A stretch of DNA of 64,000 nucleotides from Sphingobium amiense (GTDB taxonomy: Bacteria > Pseudomonadota > Alphaproteobacteria > Sphingomonadales > Sphingomonadaceae), in NCBI RefSeq assembly GCF_003967075.1, contig NZ_AP018664.1, positions 2,170,001 through 2,234,000 of the forward strand. Reading direction: 5' to 3'. Shown piece after piece: positions 1 to 7,969 of this stretch (positions are counted from its first letter, which is position 1; each line of letters starts with the position of its first letter). The notes under the pieces were generated by a model. That model searched no databases and was not told the origin of the DNA. It saw nothing but the letters and a program-made list of their open reading frames with translations. The position numbers and the translations under genes were made by a program.

Positions 1-1371
1 GAGGAAAGCGACCGGCAGCTTGGGCGCCGCGCCGCTGGCGGACGGGTTCAGCGGCTTGACGATCTGCCCCCAGACCGTGTCGCCATTCGCGCCCTTAAAG
101 CTGAACCGCTCGACCGACACGTCATCGACGCCGTCGAGCTTCTGCGCATTGACGCTGGTGAGGCGCGCGGGCCTGCCCTTCGCTGGCATCTTCCAGAAGT
201 CTGCGGGCGACTGGATGCTGTCGAGCGCGTACACGAACCCGCCTTTGGGCAGCGGCACGACGCTTGCCGCATGGCCCCTGCCGGTGAGGCGCGTCACCTT
301 TCCCGACGCGGCATCGACCCGGAACACCGGATTGTCGAGCACATCGTTGGCGGTGACGAGCAGCCCCTTGCCATCGGCGTCCCAGGCGACAGAGCCGACC
401 GAACGGTCCCACCCTTCGGTCAGCGGCTTCGTTTCACCGGTCGCGATGTTGCGCAGCATCAGCACAAGCCGGTCGCTTTCATAACCCGGCCGCTTCATCG
501 CGGCATAGGCGAGCCACTTGCCGTCCGGCGACACCGCCGGCATCGTGTCCGTCGCCTCGTTGGCGGCGGTCAGGTTCACAGGCGCAGCGCTGCCGTCCGC
601 CGGAACCGAGAAGATGTCGAGATTGGTCGAAAGCGGCTCGATTCGCCCCGCCTCGCGCAGCGTGAAGAAGAGCGTCCGCCCGTCCCGGCTCCAGGCCAGT
701 TCCTCCGCCCCACCATAGGGCTTCGACGGCGCGTCGCCGACAAGGCTTCCCATCACCGACACAGCCGGACCACCCGACAGCGGCATGACGAAGACCTGCG
801 ACCGCTGCCCGTCTGCCCATCTGTCCCAGTGGCGCACGAAAAGCTGGTCATAGACCCGGCCCGTGCCCGCATCCTTCGGCGCGTCGGGCTTCACATCGTC
901 GATGGTCTTCGCGCCCACGGGCCGGTCGGCCCACAGCGCGACCCTCGTCCCATCGGGACTGATGAGGAAGCCGGAGATGCCGCCCGGCGCTTTGGTGATC
1001 TGCACCGGCTCCCCGCCCGCCAGCGCCACGCGCCAGAGCTGGTCGTCGCCGCTCGCGTCCGACTGATAATAAAGGCTGGCGCCATCGGGGGAAAAGACGG
1101 GCGCCGCCTCGTTCCTGTCCGGCACCGACGCGATCAGGCGCGGCGTCTGCCCCGCTCGCCCGATGTCGAGCAGGTAGAGGTCGGTCCGTCCGCGATTGGC
1201 GGCAAGGTCGGTGGTGCGCAACTGATAGGCGAGCCATCTGCCATCGGGCGAGACGGCGGGCGCGGCCACGCGGTTGAGGCTCACCATATCGGCGGGCGTG
1301 AACGGACGGGCCAGCGCGGGCGCGGCGTTCATCGCGAGCGCAGCGACGGCTCCCAGAAGATATGTTTTCAT
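1..1371 (-). CDS. S9 family peptidase (prolyl oligopeptidase / acylaminoacyl peptidase type), 3' end outside window
   Basis: Reading the minus strand from the ATG at 1371 gives an uninterrupted frame to the window edge, about 457 codons. It opens with a signal peptide (MKTYLLGAVAALAMNAAPALA). A beta-propeller of WD40-like repeats follows, seen as repeated 'SPDG' turns (VSPDGRWLAYQ, FSPDGASLYYQ, ISPDGTRVALW, VSPDGKWLAYA). The last visible residues (FKGANGDTVWGQIVKPLNP) are the usual entry into the C-terminal alpha/beta-hydrolase domain, so the catalytic Ser-Asp-His lies beyond the left edge. Proteins of this family are exported serine peptidases that trim peptides in the periplasm. It is a single gene, 113 bp from the next one on the same strand. 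The family call is firm; substrate is unknown. Confidence 0.9.
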   Translation of the reverse strand, partial: MKTYLLGAVAALAMNAAPALARPFTPADMVSLNRVAAPAVSPDGRWLAYQLRTTDLAANRGRTDLYLLDIGRAGQTPRLIASVPDRNEAAPVFSPDGASLYYQSDASGDDQLWRVALAGGEPVQITKAPGGISGFLISPDGTRVALWADRPVGAKTIDDVKPDAPKDAGTGRVYDQLFVRHWDRWADGQRSQVFVMPLSGGPAVSVMGSLVGDAPSKPYGGAEELAWSRDGRTLFFTLREAGRIEPLSTNLDIFSVPADGSAAPVNLTAANEATDTMPAVSPDGKWLAYAAMKRPGYESDRLVLMLRNIATGETKPLTEGWDRSVGSVAWDADGKGLLVTANDVLDNPVFRVDAASGKVTRLTGRGHAASVVPLPKGGFVYALDSIQSPADFWKMPAKGRPARLTSVNAQKLDGVDDVSVERFSFKGANGDTVWGQIVKPLNPSASGAAPKLPVAFL

Positions 1372-1484
1372 GAATATCACCCTTGCATCGGATGGCGATT
1401 CGCGCCGACGCAGGACGCGCCGGTCAGCGATCGTCAGGATGCCAAGGGTCTAGGCCGCGCGAACGGCCTTGTGCAAGCGCCGGT

Positions 1485-1976
1485 TCAGCGACCGCCGGTG
1501 ATGCGGGCGATTTCCTTCGCCACCATGTCCTCGACCAGCGCGGGGAGCCGCGCGTCGAGCCATTCCTTGAGCATGGGCTTGAGCATCGCGCGCACCAGCC
1601 CGTCGAGCGTATTGTCCTGCCCGGCCGCCGGAGCCACCAGCATAGAGGACAGGGCCGATAGCGAATGGCGCGCCGCGACTTCGCTTTCCATGGACAGGAT
1701 CGAGTCGTCCGACGCGGGGGCAGCGGGCGCGGCGGCGGCTGTAGCCTTGGGCGCGGCTTTGGGAGCGGGCATGGGTTCCTCCGCGATCTCGTCGGTCAGT
1801 TCCAGCACTTCGTCGGGGTCGGCGGGAGCAGGCACGGGTGCCTGCGCCGCGGCCTTTTCGCCGCGTGAACGGCGCAGCGGAGCGGCCTGAACCGCTTCCT
1901 CGCCTTCCTCGGCGATGATCCGCTTGATGGACGAGAGGATCTCTTCCATCGAGGGTTCCTTGGTCATGTCACCCAT
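1485..1976 (-). CDS. DUF2497 / PopZ-like protein
   Basis: A 163-aa acidic, Ala/Pro-rich protein. It has the two conserved ends of the DUF2497/PopZ family: an N-terminal helix (KEPSMEEILSSIKRIIAEEG) and a C-terminal helical segment (MLKEWLDARLPALVEDMVAKEIARI), joined by a disordered acidic linker. PopZ in Caulobacter makes a polar hub through C-terminal oligomerization and N-terminal client binding; whether this protein does the same is inference. The ATG at 1976 is chosen because MGDMTKEPSMEE matches the compact family start; an in-frame start at 2003 would add nine residues. It lies downstream of tolC on the same strand, a common alphaproteobacterial order (pcm-tolC-DUF2497). Confidence 0.85.
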   Translation of the reverse strand: MGDMTKEPSMEEILSSIKRIIAEEGEEAVQAAPLRRSRGEKAAAQAPVPAPADPDEVLELTDEIAEEPMPAPKAAPKATAAAAPAAPASDDSILSMESEVAARHSLSALSSMLVAPAAGQDNTLDGLVRAMLKPMLKEWLDARLPALVEDMVAKEIARITGGR

Positions 1977-2051
1977 GGAGTTTCCCCGTCCAAATTTCAC
2001 CACGCGCCGTTCCGCTTCACATCAAAATTACTCGTGCGGGTTAACAAGCGG

Positions 2052-3545
2052 TTAAGGCTGTTGCGTCGTTGCGGCAGGGACATTGGCATTTTGTGCGGGC
2101 GTGTCAACGGTCCGTGTCGCCACGGGCCGGGGCGCGGGGTCGAAGTCCCAGTCGAACCACTTGCCCCTGACCCGCTTGTAATTGACCATCGGATCGTAGA
2201 GCGCGCCCGCGCCGAGGTTCAGGTCATCGGCCTCGGCATGGCCCATCGACGCCAGCAGGCTGAAGCCCGCGACATAGGCGTTGCGCCGCGCCGAAACGAG
2301 CTGCACCCGCGCGCGGAGCGCTTCCTGTTCGGCGTCGAGAATGTCGAGAATGGTGCGGCTGCCCACGGAATTTTCCGCCCGCACGCCTTCCAGCGACAGC
2401 GAGGATGCCGACACGGCGTTTTCCGCCGATTTGATGGTTTCCAGCGACGCCTGCCAGCTTGCATAGGAAGCGCGGGTCTGGGCGATGACGCCGCGTTCGG
2501 TTTCGATCGCCTGCTCGATCGCCTGCGCTTCGAGCGCCTGATTCTGCCGCACCTGCGCGCCGGGACGGCCGCCCTGGTAGAGCGGGATCGAAATCTGCAC
2601 GCCCGCTGCCGCCTGCTTGTTGATCTGCGGTCCTTCGATGATGTTGCCGTTGGCGTCCTGCGCGCTGCTGTTGAGCGAATGGAGATAGTTGGTGTAACCC
2701 GCCTGCGTGTAGGCCGAGACCTGCGGCAGCACCGCCCCCTTCGCCGCCTTCACATCATAGGCGCGCGCCTCCCGCTGCTTGTTGGCGGCAAGAATGTCGG
2801 GATTGTCGCGCAGCGCCACCTGCACTGCGGAATCAGGGTCTGCGGGAAGGCCGGGAAGCTGCGGCGGCGGCTCTAGATTGTCGGGCGCCTCACCCACCAG
2901 CGCGATGTAATTTTCCTTGCTGGTGATCAGGTTCGCCTCGGATGTCTGGAGGTCCGACCGGGCGAGCGCGAGGCGCGACTGCGACTGCGCCACATCGGTG
3001 CGGGTCACGTCGCCGACCTCGAACCGATCGTTCGTCGCCTGAAGATTGACCTCCAGCACCCGCACATTGGCGCGGTTGAGCGAGACGATGGCGGTGTCGC
3101 GGATTACGTCCATATAGGCCGCAACCGTCTGGGAGAAGATGCTCATCTCCGTCCCGCGAAGCTGCGCCTGCCCGGCGTCCACGCGCGTCTTGGCCGCCTT
3201 GATGCCGTTGCGCACCTGCCCGCCCGCGTAGATCGGCACGGAAAGCTGCGTCTGCGCGTTCACCGTCCGCTGGGGCGAAGTAAAGCTGATCGTCGGCTTG
3301 AGGATGCTTTCCTCGTAGGTGCCCGACAGGTTGAGCGCCGGACGGCCGCTTGCCTTCTGGATCGCGACGCCCTCATCAGTGGCGCGCTGTCCCGCGCGCG
3401 CGCCGGTCAGCGTCGGGTTGCTGGCATAGGCCTTCGCCAGCGCGCCCTGCAATGTTTCGGCGCCTGCTGGCGCGGCCAGAGCGGATGTCAGCAGAAGCAG
3501 GGCGGCAACAGCCCGCCGTCCACCCGATTGATGCTTCGCCGTCAT
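2052..3545 (-). CDS. tolC: TolC family outer membrane channel protein
   Basis: A 497-aa protein with a cleavable signal peptide (RRAVAALLLLTSALAAPAGAETLQGALAKAYASNPTL is the signal plus the first TolC helix, split here only for description). It shows the internal duplication of TolC: two helix-strand-helix halves, with 'NPTLTGARAG...ATDEGV' and 'NPDILAANKQREARAYDVKAAKGAVLPQV' as matching halves. The GSRTILDILDAEQEALRARVQL motif near the C-terminal third is a signature of type I secretion and efflux exit ducts. It forms a trimeric outer-membrane/periplasmic channel for RND or ABC partners. It lies 23 bp after pcm and upstream of the DUF2497 gene, likely one transcript. The C-terminal tail is Pro/Thr-rich and probably periplasmic. 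Confidence 0.93.
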   Translation of the reverse strand: MTAKHQSGGRRAVAALLLLTSALAAPAGAETLQGALAKAYASNPTLTGARAGQRATDEGVAIQKASGRPALNLSGTYEESILKPTISFTSPQRTVNAQTQLSVPIYAGGQVRNGIKAAKTRVDAGQAQLRGTEMSIFSQTVAAYMDVIRDTAIVSLNRANVRVLEVNLQATNDRFEVGDVTRTDVAQSQSRLALARSDLQTSEANLITSKENYIALVGEAPDNLEPPPQLPGLPADPDSAVQVALRDNPDILAANKQREARAYDVKAAKGAVLPQVSAYTQAGYTNYLHSLNSSAQDANGNIIEGPQINKQAAAGVQISIPLYQGGRPGAQVRQNQALEAQAIEQAIETERGVIAQTRASYASWQASLETIKSAENAVSASSLSLEGVRAENSVGSRTILDILDAEQEALRARVQLVSARRNAYVAGFSLLASMGHAEADDLNLGAGALYDPMVNYKRVRGKWFDWDFDPAPRPVATRTVDTPAQNANVPAATTQQP

Positions 3546-3568
3546 GTGCCCCCGCCTGCTCCTGCGCG

Positions 3569-4201
3569 TCAGAAAGTAAATGCCTTGGGCGCGCCGAAGC
3601 CCGGCAGCACCACCATTTCGATATCCGTCAGGCGCGTGAGGCCCAGAACGCCCCCGACCGCGCGTCCGCTGCAGAGGCGCGTAACGCCCCGGTCGATCAG
3701 CCCGGTCACGACGCGCGCCCCATCGGCGAGTTGCTCAACGAGCGCGGCGGGCACTTCCTCCACCGCCCCGTCGATGAACAGCAGGTCATATGGCGCGCCA
3801 GCCGAAGCGCCCTGCGCCAATGGCCCGCGCACCAGCGTGGCGCCGGTCGCCGCCGTTTCCGGCCCGCCTTCTTCCTCGACCGCCGTCACCGTTGCGCCCA
3901 GTTCGCCGAGAAGCGCGGCGGCATAGCCCGTCGCCGCGCCGATCAGCAGAACCCGGTCGCCCGGCTCGACCTGCGCTTCCTTGAGCAACCGTCCCGTCAC
4001 CAGCGGCGCATTGAGCGCGCGCCCGTTGCCCAGCGGCACGGGCCGGTCGATATAGGCGGCGGCGCGGCGGCCGGCGGGCACGAAATCCTCGCGCGGCACC
4101 TTCGCCATCACGGCGACGACGCGCGGATCGTCCACGTCGCTGGTGCGCAACTGGCTTTCGACCATGGCGGCCCGCATCGAAGAGAAATTCTGCTCGGTCA
4201 C
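3569..4201 (-). CDS. pcm: protein-L-isoaspartate O-methyltransferase family protein
   Basis: A 210-aa protein of the PIMT family, which uses SAM to methylate isoaspartyl residues of damaged proteins. The SAM-binding motif I appears as RVLLIGAATGYAAALLGELGA, preceded by the family segment 'RVVAVMAKVPREDFVP' and 'PLGNGRALNAPLVTGRLL'. The start is taken as GTG at 4201 because GCGAGGAC lies about 6 nt upstream and the next residues (TEQNFSSMRAAMVESQLRTSDV) begin the conserved domain. No convincing start codon context exists further upstream. It is the first gene of the likely pcm-tolC-DUF2497 operon, and a 20-bp dyad sits 24 bp upstream. Proteins of this alphaproteobacterial clade may not be true repair enzymes. 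Confidence 0.88.
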   Translation of the reverse strand: MTEQNFSSMRAAMVESQLRTSDVDDPRVVAVMAKVPREDFVPAGRRAAAYIDRPVPLGNGRALNAPLVTGRLLKEAQVEPGDRVLLIGAATGYAAALLGELGATVTAVEEEGGPETAATGATLVRGPLAQGASAGAPYDLLFIDGAVEEVPAALVEQLADGARVVTGLIDRGVTRLCSGRAVGGVLGLTRLTDIEMVVLPGFGAPKAFTF

Positions 4202-4224
4202 GATAAGTCCTCGCTTGGCACAAC

Positions 4225-4244
4225 TGTATTGACAATGCAATACA
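4225..4244. promoter_or_regulatory. inverted repeat upstream of pcm-tolC
   Basis: Perfect 7-bp arms TGTATTG and CAATACA around a 6-nt centre (ACAATG), 24 bp upstream of the pcm start. Position and symmetry fit a repressor operator such as those bound by TetR-family regulators of efflux genes. The regulator is not in this stretch; function is inference. Confidence 0.45.
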
Positions 4245-4391
4245 CTAAGGCGTCTCCCGACCTCTAGATCAGCCACTCGCCCTCGCCAAGCGGCTTTGCG
4301 CCGCGCCGCACAAGATTCTTGGGGCCGCCCGCCGATCCCCGGCTTGACTTTGCCACCAAAGCCGCACATTTGCGGCCACCCACCGCACCGA

Positions 4392-4465
4392 GGCCCGATG
4401 GCGGAGTGGTGACGCAGCGGACTGCAAATCCGTATACGCCGGTTCGATTCCGGCTCGGGCCTCCA
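4392..4465 (+). tRNA. tRNA-Cys (GCA)
   Basis: A full cloverleaf can be drawn: acceptor GGCCCGA pairs with TCGGGCC, discriminator T, and encoded CCA. The anticodon stem-loop contains GGACTGCAAATCC with anticodon GCA. The T-loop GGTTCGATTCC is canonical. The integrase gene begins 166 bp downstream in the same orientation, so the tRNA 3' half is the probable attachment site of the island. Confidence 0.97.
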
Positions 4466-4523
4466 GTACCCTGTCAGCAGATGCGTGCTGATGGTTGAAA
4501 AAACCTTAGATTTCCGCTAGTTT

Positions 4524-4569
4524 AGAGGCACTCGCTGATCGTCAGCGACTGCCTCTGTTTGCCTCTAAA
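4524..4569. repeat. long imperfect hairpin plus repeated TGCCTCT motifs between tRNA-Cys and integrase
   Basis: AGAGGCA-C-TCGCTGA (4524-4538) pairs with TCAGCGA-C-TGCCTCT (4542-4556) around a TCG loop, with one C:C mismatch. TGCCTCT recurs at 4560-4566, and TTTAGAGGCA (4521-4530) has a perfect 10-bp inverse at 4560-4569. Repeats of this kind beside an attachment site suit recombinase or excisionase arm-binding sites; a terminator for the tRNA transcript is the alternative. Confidence 0.5.
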
Positions 4570-4588
4570 TTTGGCTGATCGGGGCAAA

Positions 4589-4632
4589 TTTGGGGGCCTC
4601 GCCAGGCCCTCCACATCAGCGAGGCCCCCAAA
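4589..4632 (+). promoter_or_regulatory. 14-bp inverted repeat covering the integrase ribosome site and start codon
   Basis: TTTGGGGGCCTCGC (4589-4602) is perfectly complementary to GCGAGGCCCCCAAA (4619-4632), with a 16-nt loop. The right arm contains the only Shine-Dalgarno-like sequence (GAGG at 4621) and the A of the integrase ATG. In mRNA this GC-rich stem would hide the start and limit integrase translation. Regulation is inference; the complementarity is directly visible. Confidence 0.6.
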
Positions 4633-5957
4633 TGGCGCTGACCGACACCGCAGTCCGCAACGCGAAGCCCAAGAACAAACCCTACAAGGTCACGGACGGG
4701 CAAGGGCTTTACCTGCTGGTCAATCCGGGGGGCAGCAAACTCTGGCGCGTCAAATATCGACGTAACGGCGTGGAGCGAAAGCTGGCGCTGGGTTCGTATC
4801 CTGAAATCACGCTCGCCGAGGCGCGTGCAGCACGCGATGCGGCTCGCAGGCAACTTGCCCATGATGTCGATCCCAACGCCGCCAAGCGTCAGGCACGCAT
4901 CGAAGCGAGCATCCGCGCCAATAACAGCTTTGCCAGCGTGGCAGAGGAATTGATCGAGAAGAAAACGCGGGAGGGGTTGGCAGAGCCGACGCTGAAAAAG
5001 ATGCGCTGGTTCGTGAAGCTGCTTGGCGGAGAATTCGGCAAACGTCCCATCGCAGAGATCACCCCGCAGGAACTGTTGCACGAACTTCGTAAGCATGAGC
5101 GGCGGGGCCGGCTGGATACGGCAAATCTTCTCCGAGCATTCGCCAGCCGCGTGTTTCGCTACGGGGTGGCGACAGCACGAGCCGAGCGTGACCCAGCCCA
5201 GTTGCTCATAGGTGCGCTGACAACAGCGAGGGTCAAGCATTTCCCCGCGATCACCGATCCGGTGGCATTTGGCGCGTTGCTCAGGGCGATCGAGGGTTAT
5301 CAGGGCGATCCCTCCGTCATGTATGCCCTGAAACTCACGCCCCACGTTTTCCAGCGTCCCGGCGAAATCCGGCATATGGAGTGGAAGGAGGTGGATTTTG
5401 AAAAGGCGGTCTGGATCATCCCGGAAGGGAAGATGAAAATGCGCCAGCCCCATTCGGTGCCGCTATCCCGGCAGTCGCTGGCGATCCTCGCGGAAATGCG
5501 CTCCCTGTCCGGTTCCGGACGTTATGTGTTTCCGTCGGTCAGGACGCGCGAAAGGCCGCTCAGCGAGAACACGATCAACGCTTCCTTGCGCCGTATGGGC
5601 TTTCCCAAGGACCAAATGACCGCGCACGGCTTCCGCACGTCCGCATCCTCGCTGTTGAACGAATCCGGCAAATGGAACCCCGACGCTATCGAACGGGCGC
5701 TGGCGCATATGGTCGCAGGAAGCGTCCGGCGCATTTACAACCAATCGGCCTATTGGCGCGAACGTGTTGCAATGGCCCAATGGTGGAGCGACTATCTGGA
5801 CGAATTGCGAGGTGCGGGCAATGTCCCCCGTCAACGGGAGAAGATTGAGCGATGGACAACGACGACGCCCGCTCCCTTCGGAGAATTGTCTTACAGCTAC
5901 TCCATGAGGACGAAGATGAAGCACGAAGGGAACTGGACGACATTATCCGAACAGTAG
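4632..5957 (+). CDS. P4-type tyrosine site-specific integrase
   Basis: A 441-aa tyrosine recombinase of the P4/CP4-57 type. The N-terminal DUF4102 arm-binding domain reads MALTDTAVRNAKPKNKPYKV then 'DGQGLYLLVNPGGSKLWRVKYR' and 'LALGSYPEITLAEAR'. A SAM-like core-binding domain covers roughly residues 100-200. The catalytic domain shows the Arg of HVFQRPGEIRHMEW (about residue 245), HGFR (about 333), and the C-terminal LAHMVAGSVRRIYN with the nucleophilic Tyr. The ATG at 4632 gives the typical family N-terminus. Enzymes of this type insert islands into tRNA 3' ends, and tRNA-Cys lies directly upstream. The C-terminal tail after 'SDYLDELRG' is longer than usual and overlaps the next gene by 106 bp. 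Confidence 0.95.
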   Translation: MALTDTAVRNAKPKNKPYKVTDGQGLYLLVNPGGSKLWRVKYRRNGVERKLALGSYPEITLAEARAARDAARRQLAHDVDPNAAKRQARIEASIRANNSFASVAEELIEKKTREGLAEPTLKKMRWFVKLLGGEFGKRPIAEITPQELLHELRKHERRGRLDTANLLRAFASRVFRYGVATARAERDPAQLLIGALTTARVKHFPAITDPVAFGALLRAIEGYQGDPSVMYALKLTPHVFQRPGEIRHMEWKEVDFEKAVWIIPEGKMKMRQPHSVPLSRQSLAILAEMRSLSGSGRYVFPSVRTRERPLSENTINASLRRMGFPKDQMTAHGFRTSASSLLNESGKWNPDAIERALAHMVAGSVRRIYNQSAYWRERVAMAQWWSDYLDELRGAGNVPRQREKIERWTTTTPAPFGELSYSYSMRTKMKHEGNWTTLSEQ

Positions 5958-6727
5958 CGGAGAATATCGGACGGGAATCTTCTCTTTATACGTGGGCTGT
6001 CCCGGTCCTCCTCACTATTCCGCCATTGCTCATGACAGCGTTCTTGATCGCTAGGCCATTCTCGAAAACCGCTGGAAACATCCTTTTTGGGGCAGCCCAG
6101 GTCTCATGTCTCATCCCGCTATATGCCTTATGGAAATGGGGCCGCTTTCAATATGGGCGCGGCTGGCTGTGGACACCGCGTGAAGCCCTGTATCTGAACG
6201 CAAGCGACGAGACGAAAGAGACCCTCGAGAAGTTCTTCGCCTATATCCAGCGTGAAGGCGGCCCGAAGGCATATTTCAGGGATCGCAAAGGCAAAAAGCA
6301 CTATCTGGATCGCCGCTATTCGTTCGGCAAGCTGCGTGTCCTCTTGCTTTCGGAGTTCGGAGCGTTCCGGTCGCTTTGCCTCTTGCCGGGAGGAAAGCGC
6401 GTTTCGGAGGCAATCAAGATTGAGGCCGACCCCAGTGAGATTATCAATGCCCTTAAGATCAAGCCCAAGCGAGGGTCGGGACCAGGCCGGAACGTCAAAT
6501 ATGCTTATATCGAAGCGATTTTCGATTTGCGTAGCGATCCGAGGCTGGAAACGCTGGACCTGAAAGATGAAGCTACGGCGATCCATGCCATCACCGATTG
6601 GCTCGATGAGTGGTTCGACAGCTCAGCCAATGTCTCCGGCGAGATACCAAAACGCGATCGACTGGTGCCCTACGCCAAGAAAATTTACGCTCATCTGAAA
6701 AATTCTGTGGCTCCCAATGACCGCTGA
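5852..6727 (+). CDS. hypothetical membrane protein with two transmembrane helices
   Basis: A 291-aa protein of no family I recognise. Two hydrophobic helices lie near residues 45-67 (YTWAVPVLLTIPPLLMTAFL) and 76-95 (ILFGAAQVSCLIPLYALW), giving a short hairpin in the membrane. The charged N-terminus and a C-terminal domain of about 190 residues lie on the same side, probably cytoplasmic. The C-terminal part is basic with repeated charged helices (EALYLNASDETKETLEKFFAYIQ). It starts inside the integrase frame, in another frame, and is probably co-transcribed with it. It is possibly a cargo gene of the island; no function can be assigned. Confidence 0.7.
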   Translation: MDNDDARSLRRIVLQLLHEDEDEARRELDDIIRTVAENIGRESSLYTWAVPVLLTIPPLLMTAFLIARPFSKTAGNILFGAAQVSCLIPLYALWKWGRFQYGRGWLWTPREALYLNASDETKETLEKFFAYIQREGGPKAYFRDRKGKKHYLDRRYSFGKLRVLLLSEFGAFRSLCLLPGGKRVSEAIKIEADPSEIINALKIKPKRGSGPGRNVKYAYIEAIFDLRSDPRLETLDLKDEATAIHAITDWLDEWFDSSANVSGEIPKRDRLVPYAKKIYAHLKNSVAPNDR

Positions 6728-6904
6728 CCGCCGTTTTTGATTTTTGCGAATCGGGAGGGGCTTTTTGGCGGGCGGCATTTGTTTTCCGTCCCGCGCGTCA
6801 TCAGCGGATTTCTGCAGCTTTCCCATTACGGGGTGGGCCACTGGCAACCCTGTGCAACTTGCCACGTCTCCCGCCGCAGTCGGTCGGCCAACTTGGAGAC
6901 GCAC

Positions 6905-7078
6905 ATGGAACCTCTCGCCATATCCATCAATGAGACCGCCAAGGCGCTCGGCGTCGGGCGATCATCGGTCTACGCCCTCATAAAGTCCGGCAGCCTCGAC
7001 GCTATCAAGATCGGCAGGCGGACCTTGCTCACCACCGAGTCCATCAAACGCCTGGCGCAATCCCGAACTGCCATCTGA
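6905..7078 (+). CDS. AlpA/excisionase-like helix-turn-helix protein
   Basis: A 57-aa protein that is essentially one winged helix-turn-helix: ISINETAKALGVGRSSVYALI, then SGSLDAIKIGRRTLLTTESIKRLAQS. This is the MerR/Xis-like 'HTH_17' fold used by excisionases and small island regulators. It binds DNA, either to direct excision with the integrase or to control transcription. The ATG at 6905 follows GGAGACGCAC. The 177 bp before it carries no gene and probably holds its promoter. Confidence 0.85.
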   Translation: MEPLAISINETAKALGVGRSSVYALIKSGSLDAIKIGRRTLLTTESIKRLAQSRTAI

Positions 7079-7153
7079 TGCATCGGCGCTTTGCGCCCGC
7101 GTCTCACCCCATCTCTGGCCCCGCCAATCGTGGAATTCACGAAAGGACACCCC

Positions 7154-7762
7154 ATGCCCATTTTCCGCAAGGCCGTTGACCGGCTTGCCGACTTCATGCG
7201 CCGTGATCGCAAGATTACCTATCGCGCATTCATCGACGCCCGTGTCGCACCCTATGTGACGCCGCTGCTCGACAGAATTGTTGCCGACGACGAGGACGGC
7301 GACACGCTGCGCAATTCGCTGATCCCGTGGCGACGATCTCAACGCCCACCGATCGCGATCTATCGCGGCGATGTTTCCACCTGCCGGATCGACGGGCCCT
7401 GGCAGGTGGTGGATCGGCACTGGCTTCCCCTGGGCGGCCTGATTCTCACCAGTGGCGTCACAGCCCACCTCAATCCGTTCGAAGCGCGCGCGCTGCACGA
7501 GCGGATGCAACAGGCGATCGAGAAGACGGTCCTCGCATGGGTTCGCGAGCATGACCTCTATGCCCCTCGCAATGTCCCGGAGGAGATCGATCGGAAGGCG
7601 GCCGACCTCGCCGCCAAGGCGATGATAGCAGCATGGATTTGCAGGCAGCGTGAAGCCACCAGTGGGCCGGAAGGTATCGCCTGCGAGGCCAGCGATTGCT
7701 GTTTGGGCGAACCCAGCGGCGCCTTGTGCGAAGCCTGCCGGAAAGGATCGGATCATGCCTGA
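7154..7762 (+). CDS. hypothetical protein with a cysteine-rich C-terminus
   Basis: A 202-aa protein found between the excisionase-like gene and the mobilization genes; I do not recognise the family. The N-terminal part is charged (FRKAVDRLADFMRRDRKITYRAF) and the central part is a compact mixed fold (RPPIAIYRGDVSTCRIDGPWQVVDRHWLP). The last 40 residues contain a cluster of cysteines (CEASDCCLGEPSGALCEACRK) that could bind zinc. The start ATG follows a good GAAAGGA site 8 nt upstream. Its place beside oriT-like repeats suggests an island maintenance or mobilization role, which is inference. Confidence 0.7.
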   Translation: MPIFRKAVDRLADFMRRDRKITYRAFIDARVAPYVTPLLDRIVADDEDGDTLRNSLIPWRRSQRPPIAIYRGDVSTCRIDGPWQVVDRHWLPLGGLILTSGVTAHLNPFEARALHERMQQAIEKTVLAWVREHDLYAPRNVPEEIDRKAADLAAKAMIAAWICRQREATSGPEGIACEASDCCLGEPSGALCEACRKGSDHA

Positions 7763-7789
7763 CCAGGTCGCTATTTTTGCGAGGTCGCA

Positions 7790-7935
7790 GGGCCGCGATG
7801 CTTCGCATCGAGCCCACAATTCAGATACACACCTCACGCACGGGTGCATCGCGCATTTCTGCGGGTTTGACGGGATGCGGATAGCATCCCGTCAAACGGG
7901 AGGACACGGCAACGGCGCAATTGCGCCGTTTTCCG
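7790..7935. other. candidate origin of transfer (oriT) region
   Basis: The gap before the mobilization genes is densely symmetrical. CGATGC/GCATCG arms with a TTC loop lie at 7796-7810. GTTTGACGGGATGC (7865-7878) is perfectly inverted as GCATCCCGTCAAAC (7884-7897) around GGATA. A perfect 20-bp palindrome AACGGCGCAA/TTGCGCCGTT lies at 7911-7930. In R388-like MobF systems oriT abuts a DNA-binding accessory gene, then coupling protein, then relaxase, the same order as here. The nic site is not identified. Confidence 0.55.
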
Positions 7936-7969
7936 CGATGGCGAATAGCATCTCGGCTGGAGCGGTGCG

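Noticed and set aside
271..1890. Long plus-strand open frame of 539 codons
   Set aside because: It lies opposite the S9 peptidase and DUF2497 genes; its product is Arg/His-rich without domains, a typical shadow in GC-rich DNA.
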